Shown here: piece by piece, positions 1-10,850 of the stretch
Position numbering within the stretch: position 1 is the first letter of the stretch
Layout: each line of letters begins with the position of its first letter
Assembly (NCBI GenBank): GCA_036245525.1
Contig: BTPG01000005.1
Location: 208,229,242 to 208,293,241, forward strand
DNA length: 64,000 nt
Direction: 5' to 3'
From: Semisulcospira habei
Lineage: Eukaryota; Mollusca; Gastropoda; Semisulcospiridae
The notes under the pieces: generated by a model
Seen by the model: only the letters and a program-made list of their open reading frames with translations
Database searches by the model: none
What the model was told of the DNA's origin: nothing
Position numbers and translations under genes: made by a program

Positions 1-57
1 AGTCCTGAGAAAGTCGGGTTGCTGTCGGGACGTTAAGCAATGTACAATCAATCAATC
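1..57 (+). repeat. SINE 3' tail
   Basis: GTCGGGACGTTAAGCAATGT followed by (ATCA)n. The same tail recurs at 38608-38653. Confidence 0.5.
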
Positions 58-411
58 AATCGCATGCGCACAAAATCCGTGTTTACTTGCCTCGCGTTGT
101 GTTCAAAATCTAGTTATACCTGCTCAATGGACTGACCACAGTATCCAGAAAGACCCTATTTTGACTGGATTTGGTGTTTGTTGATGTTTGCGTTTCTGCT
201 GAGTTACCAACGTGCGCTGGCACGATCAGCCACACAGTCATACGTGCACGGACGTACACACAAACACACTTCTCGCAAGTACACACGCACAGTCTCAGTC
301 TTGCTCTCACTCTAGCTGAGCATCATAAGATGGAAATAAGGTTCCAAGATTTATTTATAACAGTAAAACATTTATGATAAAAACAAACAACATGATTAAA
401 ATTAGTCAAAC

Positions 412-450
412 CAATACAATTTAGTTAGTTATTCGGGTTTAACGCCGAGC
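412..450 (-). repeat. SINE 3' tail, minus orientation
   Basis: On minus it reads GCGTTAAACCCGAATAAC followed by a TAAC-rich end, as in the SINE ending at 7920. No body is recognisable beyond it. Confidence 0.4.
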
Positions 451-631
451 AGCAAACCAGTACAAGTTCTAATAACCTCAAACACCTTAGGTCTAACACC
501 TATACTGTTCACCTTCAAACACGACACCTAGCGAACCTAGCTTCCAAGCCTGACACCTTGGATATTACGGCTCAAAGTCTATCATTCACACACACAAAAA
601 AGACTAGATTTGTACAGGGTGTTCAAAATGG

Positions 632-800
632 GGCGGTCCGTGGCGCAGTGGTTAAGGCGCCTGCCACCAATGCCAAAGGTGCGAGGGTTCGAAAACTGGT
701 TCCGGCGTCGGACTTTTCTCCTCTGGTAAGTGTCACCGTTAATTCGGGGCGGACCGTCGGGGGTTCTTTCTCCGGGTACTCCGGTTCTTCCACCCCCCCC
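632..800 (+). repeat. tRNA-derived SINE, 5' part
   Basis: A box A-like GTGGCGCAGTGGTTAAGG and a box B-like GGGTTCGAAAAC about 40 bp apart form a tRNA-like head. A CCC-rich stretch follows at 791-813. Box B and the anticodon arm are degenerate, so it is not a functional tRNA. Confidence 0.55.
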
Positions 801-954
801 CCCCCCACCACCCCCCACACTTTGGTACCGGTTTCAGGCCACTTCACAAATTTCAAAATACAAGCGATCAAAAATCTCTGTAACTTCAGTAGCTGAACTG
901 TCCCTTCGTCTGTCCTGTACTGTGTTTGTCTTAAACTGCGTAAACATAATGATC

Positions 955-1048
955 CGTGTCTGTTACGTGAGTGTGCGTGTTGGGTTTCAGTTCGCGGCGC
1001 TTTGATTCGATTTGCCCAAAAATTGTGCAAAAGCGCCTATATAATGAC

Positions 1049-1092
<44 letters not shown>

Positions 1093-1093
1093 A
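955..1093 (+). repeat. TTA-tailed SINE family T, copy 1
   Basis: GCGGCGCTTTGATTCGA, AAAGCGCCTATATAATG and an (ATT)n tail at 1052-1091. It matches copies at 25072, 45958 (minus) and 54421. Confidence 0.65.
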
Positions 1094-1194
1094 GTAATTG
1101 TTCAAACCCAACAGTTTATTATCCATATCTGTAATATCAAAGATTACAGCAGAGACGGCAACTACCATTTTTGCAAGACAAAAAGTTGTCTTTA

Positions 1195-1400
1195 CTCATT
1201 CTGCCCGCGACTCACCACAGCAAGATATGGCTCGACCATGACAGTTCAAGGGTGGTGGCGGAATAGCTTGGCGCCTATAGGCGCCAAGCTATTCCGCCAC
1301 CACCCTTGAACTATCATGGTCGATCTGTCTCCTGAATTATAATGCAGTCCTCAGAGGATAACTCTAAAAGGGGGGTATTTCGTACCTCGGACACAATGAG
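1195..1400. mobile_element. P1 hairpin MITE (CTCATTC subtype)
   Basis: Inner palindrome 1232-1323, 44-bp arms meeting at GGCGCC-TATA-GGCGCC. Outer ends CTCATTCTGCCC and a complementary CAATGAG. Flanks TTTA and TTCA are decayed TTAA. Confidence 0.85.
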
Positions 1401-1402
1401 TT

Positions 1403-2400
1403 CAAACTGACACAGGTGTTCTCTCAAGAGAAGAATTGAAGGACAAAGGGTGCTGCCTGTGGCTACAGCCACCTAAATGATGGTCTTTAACGACAGGCGA
1501 TTGCTCAATACAGGCTGTGCTGTGAAACTGTGGCTAGAAGCACAGATATACAGTGACTGAGTATTCTGATTCATGACTGATGAGCGTCATTTTTTTTGAA
1601 AATGTGGACTTTTAAACGCGCACGTGTATTTACGGTAGAAATCATAAGAAAATGGTCGGTGCATGCCACTAGTTAAAGGCCCGCTACCGCCGTAACTGTT
1701 CAAAGATACACTTCTGTCACAAACGGTTACGAAACGCTACACACAGGTCTAGTTATGGTTCATTTGGACACAGGAGAATCCAGTTCAGCACACGTCGTCT
1801 TAATATCAAGTAACCTGTTACAATGACTCCACTCCTTTCTATAAATACAGTGATATCAGTACGAGAAACAGCTAAAAATAGTTTGAAACGCTAACGGCTG
1901 CACAGAATAAATAGGTGCGATTACGCGTGTGCTGTTGCTGCCTGTCCAAACTGCTGTTAAAGTTCATTAGGTGTGTCGACAAGACATAACAAACACAAAT
2001 GGTGCAGAAACGTGTCTGCGGATTTATGGGTAATGGTACTTTAATATTATTGTTATTTATGATGTTAAAATGTCCACAGATATTGTCGGCTGGATGAAGC
2101 GGGAAAAGAATGGCGACAATCAAAGAAGTAAGTACCACACAAGGCAGATTATATACTCACACTTTGTTGACCGTAGATGTTGCTTATTTACTTGTGTGTT
2201 GTTTACACTTTGCACTGGGCATAGTCCTGCCGTTAAAGGGGCACGACCGACCTTTTTTAATGCTTTAGTTCGCAAAAAGCTTTTACTGGGCTTCAGTATA
2301 CATACCCACTTAGACAGTGACCACCCTATTGTCCCACCAAATGCTTTCTTTCGTCCGTTCAAAGCGAAAGAGGCCACCGAAATCGTGTGATTGCTTCTGA
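1403..2400. other. Intergenic, no gene seen
   Basis: Mostly unique AT-rich sequence. At 1461-1495 is a fragment CTGTGGCTACAGCCACC...CTTTAACGACAGG, the uninterrupted relative of the repeat at 46463-46985. Confidence 0.5.
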
Positions 2401-2414
2401 TAGGCGATGGTAGC

Positions 2415-2475
2415 TGACGTCATAACTATTCTATACGACCTTAGGTCATCTGCATAATTATTAACCAATCAGAGA
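2415..2475 (+). promoter_or_regulatory. Candidate promoter: CRE and CCAAT box
   Basis: A full palindromic CRE, TGACGTCA, lies at 2415-2422 and a CCAAT motif at 2465-2469, within 70 bp of the ATG at 2480, which itself sits in a YY1-like AAGATGGCGG. No TATA box is obvious. Confidence 0.4.
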
Positions 2476-2479
2476 CAAG

Positions 2480-2677
2480 ATGGCGGATGAACCCAGCGAA
2501 GAAAAAAAGAAAATATCAGTAGACTCGCGCCGGCCGACAATGACAGACTCGGAATTGAAGAGAAGAAAGAGAAAGAGAGACAAGATACCTCTAAGTAGAA
2601 CTGACATCGGACAAGGGAATATAGAGCTTGGTTTGACCGCCCATCCGGAATTTGTCGCTTTCTTGCTGTGTGAATCA
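2480..2677 (+). CDS. Probable first coding exon of an unrecognised gene
   Basis: The ATG lies in aagATGGCGG, a YY1-like start context. The 66 codons read MADEPSEEKKKISVDSRR, a basic run ELKRRKRKRDK, and end LTAHPEFVAFLLCES at a perfect donor, TCA|gtaagt (2678-2683). Unspliced, the frame runs to 2755. The lysine/arginine-rich stretch could be a nuclear signal. SELKRRKRKRDK resembles N-termini common in invertebrate genes of unknown function, some transposon-derived; this is a weak resemblance. It ends in phase 0, while the exon at 3962 needs one base from its predecessor, so the two cannot join directly. Confidence 0.5.
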
Positions 2678-2759
2678 GTAAGTAATCCGGCTACGGTCTT
2701 TGTCGATCTTCCTATAGTTCCGCGAGCGCTAGTGACTGTTTTTCAGAATTCGTGATCTT

Positions 2760-3445
2760 CAGTAAGATTTTAAACCTGTTTTAACATAAAGTTACGAGCT
2801 AGTTCATCAGATTTTATGCTGCAAGGATCTGAAAACTACGGTGTGTGTGGCAAAATTGCGGCACTGACATCGCTGGTCGTGACACGTTTTTGTCACCGAG
2901 TCGAACAAGCCACGCCCCCAGCACGAGTCGTTACTCAGGGTCAGGGTAGCAGGTCAATTTAAACCCGGATTGATTTTGACAGCATAGTGAGTATGGAAGG
3001 GTTATTTTATATTCTCGTGGAAAATTATGTCAAAGGGATGCCGGAGAACATCAGTACATGAGTGTACACTGACATGTGTGTACCCCCACCGACGACCTCG
3101 TCTGCAGTATTGACCGGGTTCTGCCTTGTGACGTAGGCTAGTAAATATGCACAAATTCAAAACAAGGCCGATGCAGACGATAATTTGCGCTCTCGGATAC
3201 AAAAACGACACACCGGCCCACCAAACGATGAATTTCGACATTTGGCATTGTATTTACATCATAAAGCTCTAAGTTAGTACACAAAGGACCCATACATAAT
3301 ACTGTCAGCAGTATCTGTTGCAGACAGTTTTCTGACTGTGTTGAGATGCTTGATCCTGGGGAGAATAACTTTAAACATGTCACATTTCACAGATGCTGCA
3401 GGACTTGAATTCAGTTGCGTTATAGTCCGTCGTCAAATGACGGAG
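2760..3445. other. Non-coding stretch, nothing recognised
   Basis: Unique sequence without supported coding frame or repeat. It could be intron of the gene starting at 2480. Confidence 0.4.
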
Positions 3446-3449
3446 TTAA

Positions 3450-3897
3450 CCCTTCCACTGTCAATGGACGCTGCTCAGTCGTGTTTTGTAGTCTTTGTAA
3501 ATTGTGTTGTAACTGTCTTTTCTAAGCGTGTTTCTGTCTCCGTTGGGTTCTTCTCTGTAAATTCTACGTCCAAGATCCCCAGCCGTCAAAGGAACATGGA
3601 TATAAAGTGGTTTCAGCAAGAGGTATAGATCTTCATGAGCCCCCGCAATTGCGGGGGCTCATGAGGATCTATGCCTCTTGCAGGGTGGTGTTTAATTTTA
3701 CACTGCAGACCCCTTTCAAAATTTAAAAAAATAAGTAAATGGAACGTCAAAGATCTGCGGCCGTCATAGAAAGTGGATTCAAAGTGGATTCAGCAAGAGG
3801 CATAGATCTTCATGAGCCCCCGCAATTGCGGGGGCTCATGAGGATCTATGCCTCTTGCAGTTGGATGGTGTTCAGTTTTTTCTCGGCAGAGAAGGGG
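3450..3897. mobile_element. P2 hairpin element with duplicated hairpin, TTAA-flanked
   Basis: TTAA at 3446-3449 and 3898-3901, ends CCCTTCCACTG and GAGAAGGGG. It holds two copies of the P2 hairpin (about 3617-3681 and 3794-3860), arms AGGCATAGATCTTCATGAGC around CCCGCAATTGCGGG. The element ends 64 bp before the exon at 3962. Confidence 0.8.
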
Positions 3898-3961
3898 TTA
3901 AAAGAGGGCTGGGGCTGAATGTGTCGAGTAAATCCAGAATTTCTCGTGATCTGTCCGGCAG

Positions 3962-5796
3962 AGAAAGTGAACGAGATGTTTGCGGAGGAAGAGTACCGCC
4001 ACCAGCTGGACCACTGCGGCGCCATCGAGAACAAGCTGCTCTTCGACCGCCAGTCCCTGCACGACCGCTACCTCAAGAACTGTCAGTACGGCGTGCGAGA
4101 CGCCAAGGTCAAGGTCGCGGCAGCATCGCAGCAGTCACCAGGGACGGATCGTGACAGGCACTGCCTGAGTGCCAACGCCATCACAGACGACCGGGGAGTG
4201 ATATGTGAAGATGACGAAGAAGGAGAGGAGGAGGAGGAGGGGGAGGGGGTGGGAGAAATCGAGGACGTGAAGACTGAGGGGGGCGGAGGGAGAGTGAGGG
4301 GGCGGAGCAAGAGTGCGGCTTTACGGGGTCGCGGGATGACCTTGCCGGACCCCCCGGTGCGGATGCGCGCTGCTGATGACGCGGTGAATGACGAGGGAGA
4401 GGGGGACGAGCAGGACGAAGGGTACGGGTCCAAATTCTCCAGTAACGGACCGGAGCAGGACGCTGACCAAGACCCGACAGAGTCCGACAGCGCGGAGAAT
4501 GATGAAGAGGAGGACGAGGAGGAGGAGACGCCACGCGCAGACGCACAGGACACTTCCGTTATTCAGGGGACGACAGCCGACGAGATAGTGACGTCACACC
4601 AGGACGCCCTGGCCAAGCTGATGTACTCGCGGCGGGAACGCACGGTGTATGAACGTCTGCCCAGCCGACGTATACGCGGCAGCGCTTTCCGGTACGCCGG
4701 CCGGAAGCAGTCGCGACTGACGGAGGCTAGTCTGAGCCACATCACGCCGGCCTACCTCGCCCGCTACCACCACCTGGCGGACCTGGCGAACGCGGCGTCA
4801 CACAGACACGGGCAGACGGACCAGCAGGGTGGGGGTCAGGGCGGGTTCCAGGCACGGACTATGGCGCTACGCAAGATCACCATCCAGGACTCCAGTCGCG
4901 ACCTCTTCTCGCAGAACATACAGCCGGAAAACTCCGCCCTCCGCGCCTCTCTTGTAGGCGGCAGGCCCTTTGACCCCCACGCTCGCCGCGCCGGCTTCCG
5001 GTCCACGCAGAGAAGCGAGCTCAGTGAGAGGAGCGTGGTGTCAGAAACTAGGTCATGTCCGCCCAGGGTGGTGCTAAAGGTGCAGGAACTGAACCCTGAC
5101 CTCACCCTCAGTGACCTTCACACGTCGTCAGCTCACACGATATCGGGGTTGTCGGTGCCTGACGACGGGACACTCACAAACGGCAGCACGCCCAGACTGT
5201 CCCCGTCACAGCAGAGTGGAGTCAGTGGGGGCGTGGGGTTGAGAGGGGGAGGGGACCTTGTCCCCTCCACCGTCCCCGGCCACGCCCCTACTGTCACGTC
5301 CTTCCAGATGACAGACCTGCTCCCTGCAGTTGAACGCAACATCCGTCACTGCCGCACCACTCACCGAGGTCTGGACAGATCCAGAACGTTAGGCAGCATC
5401 AACGCGGCCAGCATGCAGGCCCGCATACAGCAGCCACAACAGCAGGGGTGGGGTCAGGGTCATGGGGGCGGGCAGACAATGCAGTACCAGCCGGTCGCAG
5501 GTGTAATGGAGGAGGTGATGGCCATAGAAGTGGCCAGCAGACAGCCTGAGGTGCTAATGCGCACCGTGGCTGCGGAGTCGGTAAGTTGGACCTCATGCGT
5601 AAAGGCCATCGGGCCGACGTCGGCCGCCGTTGGCCCGCGCACGGTTTTGCGCTGGCCAACGGCGGGCCGCGGTCGGCCCGATGGCCTTCGCTCATTGAGT
5701 ACGGAGTTCATGGAGATGACTGCCGCAGACAACGGGGTGGCGGGGCTGTCAGTCTGCAATGGCTTTGCTGACACCAATTGTGCACGGTGGCAGTGA
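3962..5796 (+). CDS. Large acidic low-complexity coding exon, gene unrecognised
   Basis: An open frame runs from acceptor ...gtccggcag| at 3961 to TGA at 5794-5796. It starts two bases into a codon: EKVNEMFAEEEYRHQLDHCG, ENKLLFDRQSLHDRYLKN. A highly acidic segment follows (runs of D and E, about residues 85-210 of the exon), then a basic segment (YSRRERTVYERLPSRRIRG, FRYAGRKQSRL), then S/T/G/Q-rich sequence with NIRHCRTTHRGLDRS. GC-rich third positions contrast with the AT-rich surroundings and support real coding. The first 60 residues look folded and helical; the rest looks disordered. A phase-0 donor GAGTCG|gtaagt at 5580/5581 and an acceptor at 5705-5706 would remove 126 nt containing a hairpin; without splicing the frame also stays open. 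I recognise no family. Confidence 0.6.
5601..5688. repeat. P5 hairpin inside the coding exon or a mini-intron
   Basis: Inverted arms of about 37 bp start AAAGGCCATCGGGCCGAC, with a loop around GCGCACGGTTTTGC. It lies between gtaagt at 5581 and gag| at 5706. Related copies are at 12640, 41659 and 49465. Confidence 0.8.
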
Positions 5797-5817
5797 AGGA
5801 GTTAACTCATTCAAGCT

Positions 5818-5902
5818 GCCCCGCATCAATAGCTGCGGAAGTGTCGTATAGCGTTGCCGCTGGCAACGCTACACGACACTTTCGCAGCTATTGATGCGGG
5901 GC
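5818..5902. repeat. Hairpin with 41-bp arms just downstream of the stop codon
   Basis: Arms GCCCCGCATCAATAGCTG... and its near-perfect complement are separated by a 3-nt loop. It starts 22 bp after the TGA and follows gttaactcattc, the TTAA-CTCATTC end typical of P1. In a transcript it would be a 3'-UTR stem-loop. Confidence 0.75.
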
Positions 5903-5984
5903 GCCTTGCATCAGTGAAAAGCTTTTTTTCATAACGAGCCAATAAAACAGTCACCAAATAATCAAGCAAACGAGTAAGCACGAA

Positions 5985-6095
5985 ATCAGCCGAATAATCA
6001 ATATGTCAATCAATCAAGCTATCAGTCAGTCAATCAATCAGCTGTTTGGAGAGTCCATGGGTTAGTCTGTCAGTCAGTCAATCAACCAAGCCGTG
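5985..6095. repeat. Degenerate (TCAA)/(GTCA) tetranucleotide repeat
   Basis: Interrupted runs of TCAATCAATC and GTCAGTCAGTCA. A G run (6331-6345) and a short (GT)n follow at 6356-6373. No gene is seen between 5903 and 6550. Confidence 0.6.
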
Positions 6096-6549
6096 TTTTC
6101 TGTATGTAGCAGGTGCGTGTATTTCCTGCGTTCCGACCTCACCACGCCGTGACGCCCTTACAGAGAGCCAGGGAAATCTCTAACCGCCGTCTGCATGGAC
6201 ACCGCACACAAATGCCGGTAAGGGGATGAAGATCTAACGCTTTAAAAATCAATAATTAATAGATTGAAATATTCATTTTCATTTTTAGCACATTTTGACG
6301 ACAGGGTGCTTTGCAGGAGAATTCTTGGAGGGGGGGGGGGGGGTAGTGTACGGACGTGTGTGTGTGTGTGTGTGCGTGAACGTTCAGGCCCAGTTGTGTT
6401 TCTGCGTACGTGTGTGCTGGTTTGTTAATTTAGACTTTACGACTGTAAGTCCGCGTAAGGCCTAGATTCCAAGATCAGCACACGTACTAGCATGTATTTG
6501 AAAATTGGTGATGTTATCTATTGCGCATGTCATAATAGTCGATTTCCAT

Positions 6550-6730
6550 AAATCAGAAGTAGGTGAAAATTTACATGTGTTTAACGCAGACAGTGGAATA
6601 AAAGCCCTTATAAACATGTCAGATTGCATGTTCGTGCGGGCTTTCAAAGCCCGGGCAAACATGCGATATTTGTCTGGGTTTTTATTCCACTGTTTGCACA
6701 CACACGTAAAATTTGACCTACTTCTGATTT
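6550..6730. repeat. Diverged foldback element
   Basis: Outer arms AAATCAGAAGTAGGTGAAAA and a diverged complement ending CTACTTCTGATTT enclose a second inner palindrome around GGGCTTTCAAAGCCC. Confidence 0.65.
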
Positions 6731-7005
6731 CCGAACAACGTGTTGCACGTGCTGTGTTACAGGACGGCACAGAGACAGTGCGAGTTCCCTCCCCCCAATA
6801 CGCCACACGGGCCGAACAACGCATCAGCCACTCACGGGCAAAGTCGGCCTCCAGGTAAACACGCGAAGAACAAAGAATAAAGAGTAGCATCAGCCAGCAT
6901 TGTTTCTCCTGCCTCGCAGTTTTCATACATATATACGTCGGTTCATCCCTCTTTCGGCCCAACCTTCCCTCTAAAGTGAGGTACCAGTGGGTGCCGGCTA
7001 TAGGC

Positions 7006-7106
7006 ATAGACAACACCCCAAACATCTCCAAGAGGCATAGATCCTCATGAGCCCAGAGGGCTCATGAGGATCTATGCCTCTTGGAGATGTTTGGGGTGTT
7101 GTCTAT
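7006..7106. repeat. Perfect 101-bp palindrome, P2 core
   Basis: Two 49-nt arms, exact by eye, starting ATAGACAACACCCCAAAC with a 3-nt loop. The inner part is the P2 arm AGGCATAGATCCTCATGAGC. Confidence 0.85.
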
Positions 7107-7204
7107 CATTATGGTACAAGCTGACTATCAACTGCGAATTCGCTCTCGGCCGTTGTCGCTACGTTCGTTGCAAACGACACCTCACTAAAATGTCATATCG
7201 TCAG

Positions 7205-7300
7205 TGCGTTTATTCATTCATCCACCCCATCCGTCTGTCCGTCCATCCATCCATTCTTCCAGCTGTCTGTCCATGAGCGCCCGTCTATCCATCCGTTGAT
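7205..7300. repeat. Degenerate (CATC)/(CCGT) tetranucleotide repeat
   Basis: Runs of CCATCCATCCATTC and CCGTCTGTCCGTCC. The rest of 7107-7605 has no supported gene. Confidence 0.5.
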
Positions 7301-7612
7301 CTCATCTATCTTTCCACCTATACACCTGTCGTCTGGCCGTCTATCCGTATAGATCTACATTCGTTCACCATCTACCCGCTCCTCTCAGTCATCAGTGTGC
7401 TTGTTTTCTGCACGCTTGGTGGTGGCTGTGTTTGCTTGACCCGTGTCTGTGCCTTGCCCTGTGGTGTACCCAGACTGCCACCATTGCTACGACGACAACA
7501 GACGGGGTGCGAGCCAGCAGCAACAACGCTGACCAAGTCTCACAGCACTCTCTTCATGCGCGAGGACATGGCGGCCAGATTAAAACAGCAGCAGTTTTGA
7601 CGCTTGGTGGAG

Positions 7613-7920
7613 AGAGTCCGAAATAGCTCAGGCGGTTAAACGTCGGAGCAGGAGAGCGAAGGGAATCGCCGGGTCGTGGGTTCGAATCCCGTCCCGGCCC
7701 CGGTAGCTGGACTCACAATCCAGGGGGAAAAACGGATTTGTTCAATAGCATGTCCGTTGAAAGGTCCTGGTAAATCAAAGTGGCATAGTTGGAGTGCGCC
7801 TGAGTTGATCAGTGTTCAGGTCGTACTCCATAGGCAATAGATTTCCCTGTCCCCCATAACCCGCCGTTCATGATCACCTCGGTGCTGTGGACGTTAAACC
7901 CGAACTAACCAACCAACCAA
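7613..7920 (+). repeat. tRNA-derived SINE, full length
   Basis: A tRNA-like head with AGCTCAGGCGGTTAAACG (box A) and GTGGGTTCGAATCCC (box B), a body containing TCACCTCGGTGCTGTGG, and a tail GACGTTAAACCCGAAC then (TAACCAACC). The head is tRNA-derived but lacks a credible cloverleaf. Confidence 0.7.
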
Positions 7921-8222
7921 CGCTTGGTGGCAATCGAATTAGACGGGGCAAGCTTGGTTTACCCGGTAAAGAGTGCGTTGCGTGTACGTGTGTCAACGCC
8001 GGCGTGCTTTGGAGAGTACTAACTTACGCAAAATAAAGTAAAAGAACTCGAGTACCGGTAGGGTTCAGTCAGAATGTCAAAAGGTTCGAGAACAATCGTT
8101 TGGAGAAGACGGTAAAAACTGCGTTTCGGATCGTAGAGCCGTCCTCTTGTACAAAGACAGAACTAGGATCCGACACGCAGTGTTCTTTGCCTTCTCAAAA
8201 CCACAGGGTCATACAGATTTAA

Positions 8223-8421
8223 CCCTTACAGCCCCGGATCCCTACAGCAGGAGATGGCTTGACCACGATAATTCAAGGGTAGTGCCAGATTAGCGTGGCG
8301 CCTTCAAGCTAATCTGGCACTACCCTTGAATTATCGTGGTCAAGCCATCTCCTGCAACTGGTACATGGTCGTTAGGCCACACCTCCAAACTTTGAGAAAT
8401 GGGACCTTGGGGCTAAAAGGG
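8223..8421. mobile_element. P1 hairpin MITE, TTAA-flanked
   Basis: TTAA at 8219-8222 and 8422-8425. Ends CCCTTACAGCCCC / GGGGCTAAAAGGG. Inner arms GACCACGATAATTCAAGGGT...; the centre has lost part of one GGCGCC. Confidence 0.9.
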
Positions 8422-8910
8422 TTAAGTTTATTTTGAACCTTTTGACATAGGCTACTACTTAACGTACATATCCTTGATCATCGCCCGGTCAAGACGTGTG
8501 CCTGAGACTCCGGGACGTAAATAGTCGGGTGGAGGGGGGTGGAGTGGGGGGGGGGGGGGGACTCCGGCTGTTTTAACCCCTAAACTGCCAGGACTTTTCA
8601 GGCGTAGGCCTACATAAAGACTTTGTGCCAGTTGTTGTACCAGCCTCACAGACGCCAAGCTAATCTAGCACAACCCTTGAACTAATGATGGCAGTTCCAT
8701 TTCCCGCCGCTGTGTTGTCTAAAACACTGTGTCGTGAGCTGATGTGTGGATGTGCTCAGTTTTCTCACGACAATATATTGGGTGCATGTCTGATGTCGTT
8801 AACATCCTTAACATTTGTGCAGCTACTTGTGTCTCGTCTATCTCACTAGCAAAGGACGAGGTTGGCGTCAAAGACCAACATTGTGTTGTATCTGAAAGGC
8901 GTCCGCTTAG

Positions 8911-9115
8911 CTCATTCAGCCCAGACATACACAGCAAGACATGGGTCGAGCATGATAATTCAAGGGTGGTGACAGAATAGCTTGGCGCCTATAGGCGCCA
9001 AGCTATTCTGGCACCACCCTTGAATTATCATGCTCGATCTGTCTCTAGAATTGTAATTCAGTCCTTCAGAAGGCAACTTCAAAATTTGGGGATTTGGGTC
9101 CTGGGGCAGATTGTG
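8911..9115. mobile_element. P1 hairpin MITE (CTCATTC subtype)
   Basis: Starts CTCATTCAGCCCAG; centre GGCGCC-TATA-GGCGCC; flanks TTAG and TTAT. Confidence 0.85.
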
Positions 9116-9119
9116 TTAT

Positions 9120-9912
9120 ATTTGGGAGACCAATCCGGCTGTTGATATTCTGGACAGTAGTTAATCATGGCACAGTTTGCCAGCCAACGTTTTGCAGTCG
9201 CCGATTTGCATATCAGTATTTTGGTCAAACTGGATTCAGTCCTCACTCCTCGAGAACATTGGTTGTACGTAACTAAAATTGGTTTGCAACGTCAGCGTTG
9301 TAAATGTTGTTTTCTTGTTTTTCGTGCTTGGGTTAAGGGTTAAGACTTTTCTTTCCGTGTTCTAACTCTTTCGTACCTCTGTCAGCGGCGTTAACCTTGA
9401 CATAACAAGTCAGTAAATATCTGCCCTAGGAAGGCAAATGACAGTAAATTCATTTTTGTACAAGCGAGATTTTCATTATAATACAATGAAAAACTGAATT
9501 TTACACAATACATGGACATACCATTAGTTGTATTACGAGTTAGACTTGGCCAGTGGTTTTTGGTTGGGTCACGGTTCCGCTCAGGTAGAGTGTTGTCACC
9601 AAAGGCTAAAGCCCTCGACTTTTGCCTTTGACATCAACTCCCTGATCGGACCCGAGACCCAACAGCAATCACCGGCAAAGTTTAATTCTTCATACGCGTA
9701 TTTTGTCTTCAACTGTGAATTGAACCTGTTTTTACTGTAGCATCCGCTCCTTTTAGCCAGGTATCATTTTCCCACCCCTCGCATGCGCACACAGTGGGTT
9801 ATTCCTCTCCATAGAGGTCTCCACTCTAAAGAAAAGAAGAATCGTCACATGGCAGGGGTGGGCATGCTGGTAATGCACGGCACGGCACACAAACCAGCCA
9901 GTCGCTGCTAGC
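9120..9912. other. Intergenic, nothing recognised
   Basis: No supported coding frame or repeat family. The short open frames lack splice or codon support. Confidence 0.4.
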
Positions 9913-9916
9913 TTAA

Positions 9917-10121
9917 CTCATTCAGCTCCCCCACGTAACGGCAACACATGGATCCAGCGTGATAGTTCAAGGGTTGTGCCAGAATAGCTTGGCGCCCATA
10001 GGCGCCAAGCTATTCTGGCACAACCCTTGAACTATCACGCTCGATCTGTTTCCAGAAGCGTAATACAGTCTTCAGCGGGCAACTTCAAACTTTGCGGATT
10101 TCGGTCCTGGAGCAGAATGTG
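9917..10121. mobile_element. P1 hairpin MITE (CTCATTC subtype), TTAA-flanked
   Basis: TTAA at 9913-9916 and 10122-10125; 205 bp. Inner arms GTGATAGTTCAAGGGTTGTG... meet at GGCGCC-CATA-GGCGCC. Confidence 0.92.
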
Positions 10122-10125
10122 TTAA

Positions 10126-10766
10126 AAGACGGGACTGCATACTCTCTAGAGTCTGAAGAAGTGGTCTGTATTGCGTTTTGTGTTCGTCTTTTTGCAGACT
10201 TCTGGGCCAGGTGCTGTCGAGACAGTCGTTCAGCAGCAACAGTGCGGGGTGACCGCCAGCCACCCACTCCTTGGCCACACAGGACTTCAAGTACGGCTGT
10301 GTCTCCTTCATAGTGACTATAGCATTTATGAGCAGGTCTGTGGTTTTGCCGAACCTTATTTTGTTGGAACTAAGAATCACAAAGTCCGACACGCATTTAT
10401 GTGAGACAAAAAGAAACAAGATCTACACAGCACGTGAACTCTGTGACTGACGAGAAAACGCGTCCTCGTATCGTTTTGGCCGAGTGAAACCGTGATCCGT
10501 TCGCAGATGTGACTGGCGCAAGACGGCCACTACCTATGTGTCGTGATTTGATATTGACCATTTTGATGCAAAGTAAACCGTTGGGTGCTTGTCTTTGTTC
10601 CCACGATCTGCCAAATACACGTAGTTCTGACGAACAAATTCTCCGCGTCTTTCAGTGCCAAAAACCTTTCACCAGTGGAACACTCGGAATCACTCCACCA
10701 TTCGGGGATTTCTGTTTGTCGATTTCGGTGGGCGGAATTCCTGAGTGAGTCAGTCTTTGTCAGCAT
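10126..10766. other. Intergenic, nothing recognised
   Basis: Short overlapping open frames on both strands without motifs or splice support. Confidence 0.4.
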
Positions 10767-10850
10767 GAGACATAGATCCTCATGAGCCCGCCCCGCGACT
10801 GCGGTAAGCTAGTAGTGGCGACTGCGGGGGCTCATGAGGATCTATGTCTC
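10767..10850. repeat. P2 hairpin
   Basis: Arms GAGACATAGATCCTCATGAG and complement around a 34-nt asymmetric centre. Confidence 0.75.

Noticed and set aside
2480..5580. Joining the exon at 2480-2677 directly to the exon at 3962
   Set aside because: The first ends at a codon boundary and the second needs one base from its predecessor, so a direct join would shift the frame.
4083..5777. Minus-strand serine- and proline-rich frames opposite the exon at 3962
   Set aside because: Shadows of the acidic repeats on plus; no motifs or splice sites.
6462..7031. 189-codon minus frame near 6.5-7.0 kb
   Set aside because: It runs through the foldback element 6550-6730 and stops in the P2 palindrome; no coding signature.
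7613..7700. Possible tRNA genes (also 632-715 and 38683-38755)
   Set aside because: Box A and B are present, but arms do not form a sound cloverleaf and the sequence continues into a SINE body and tail.
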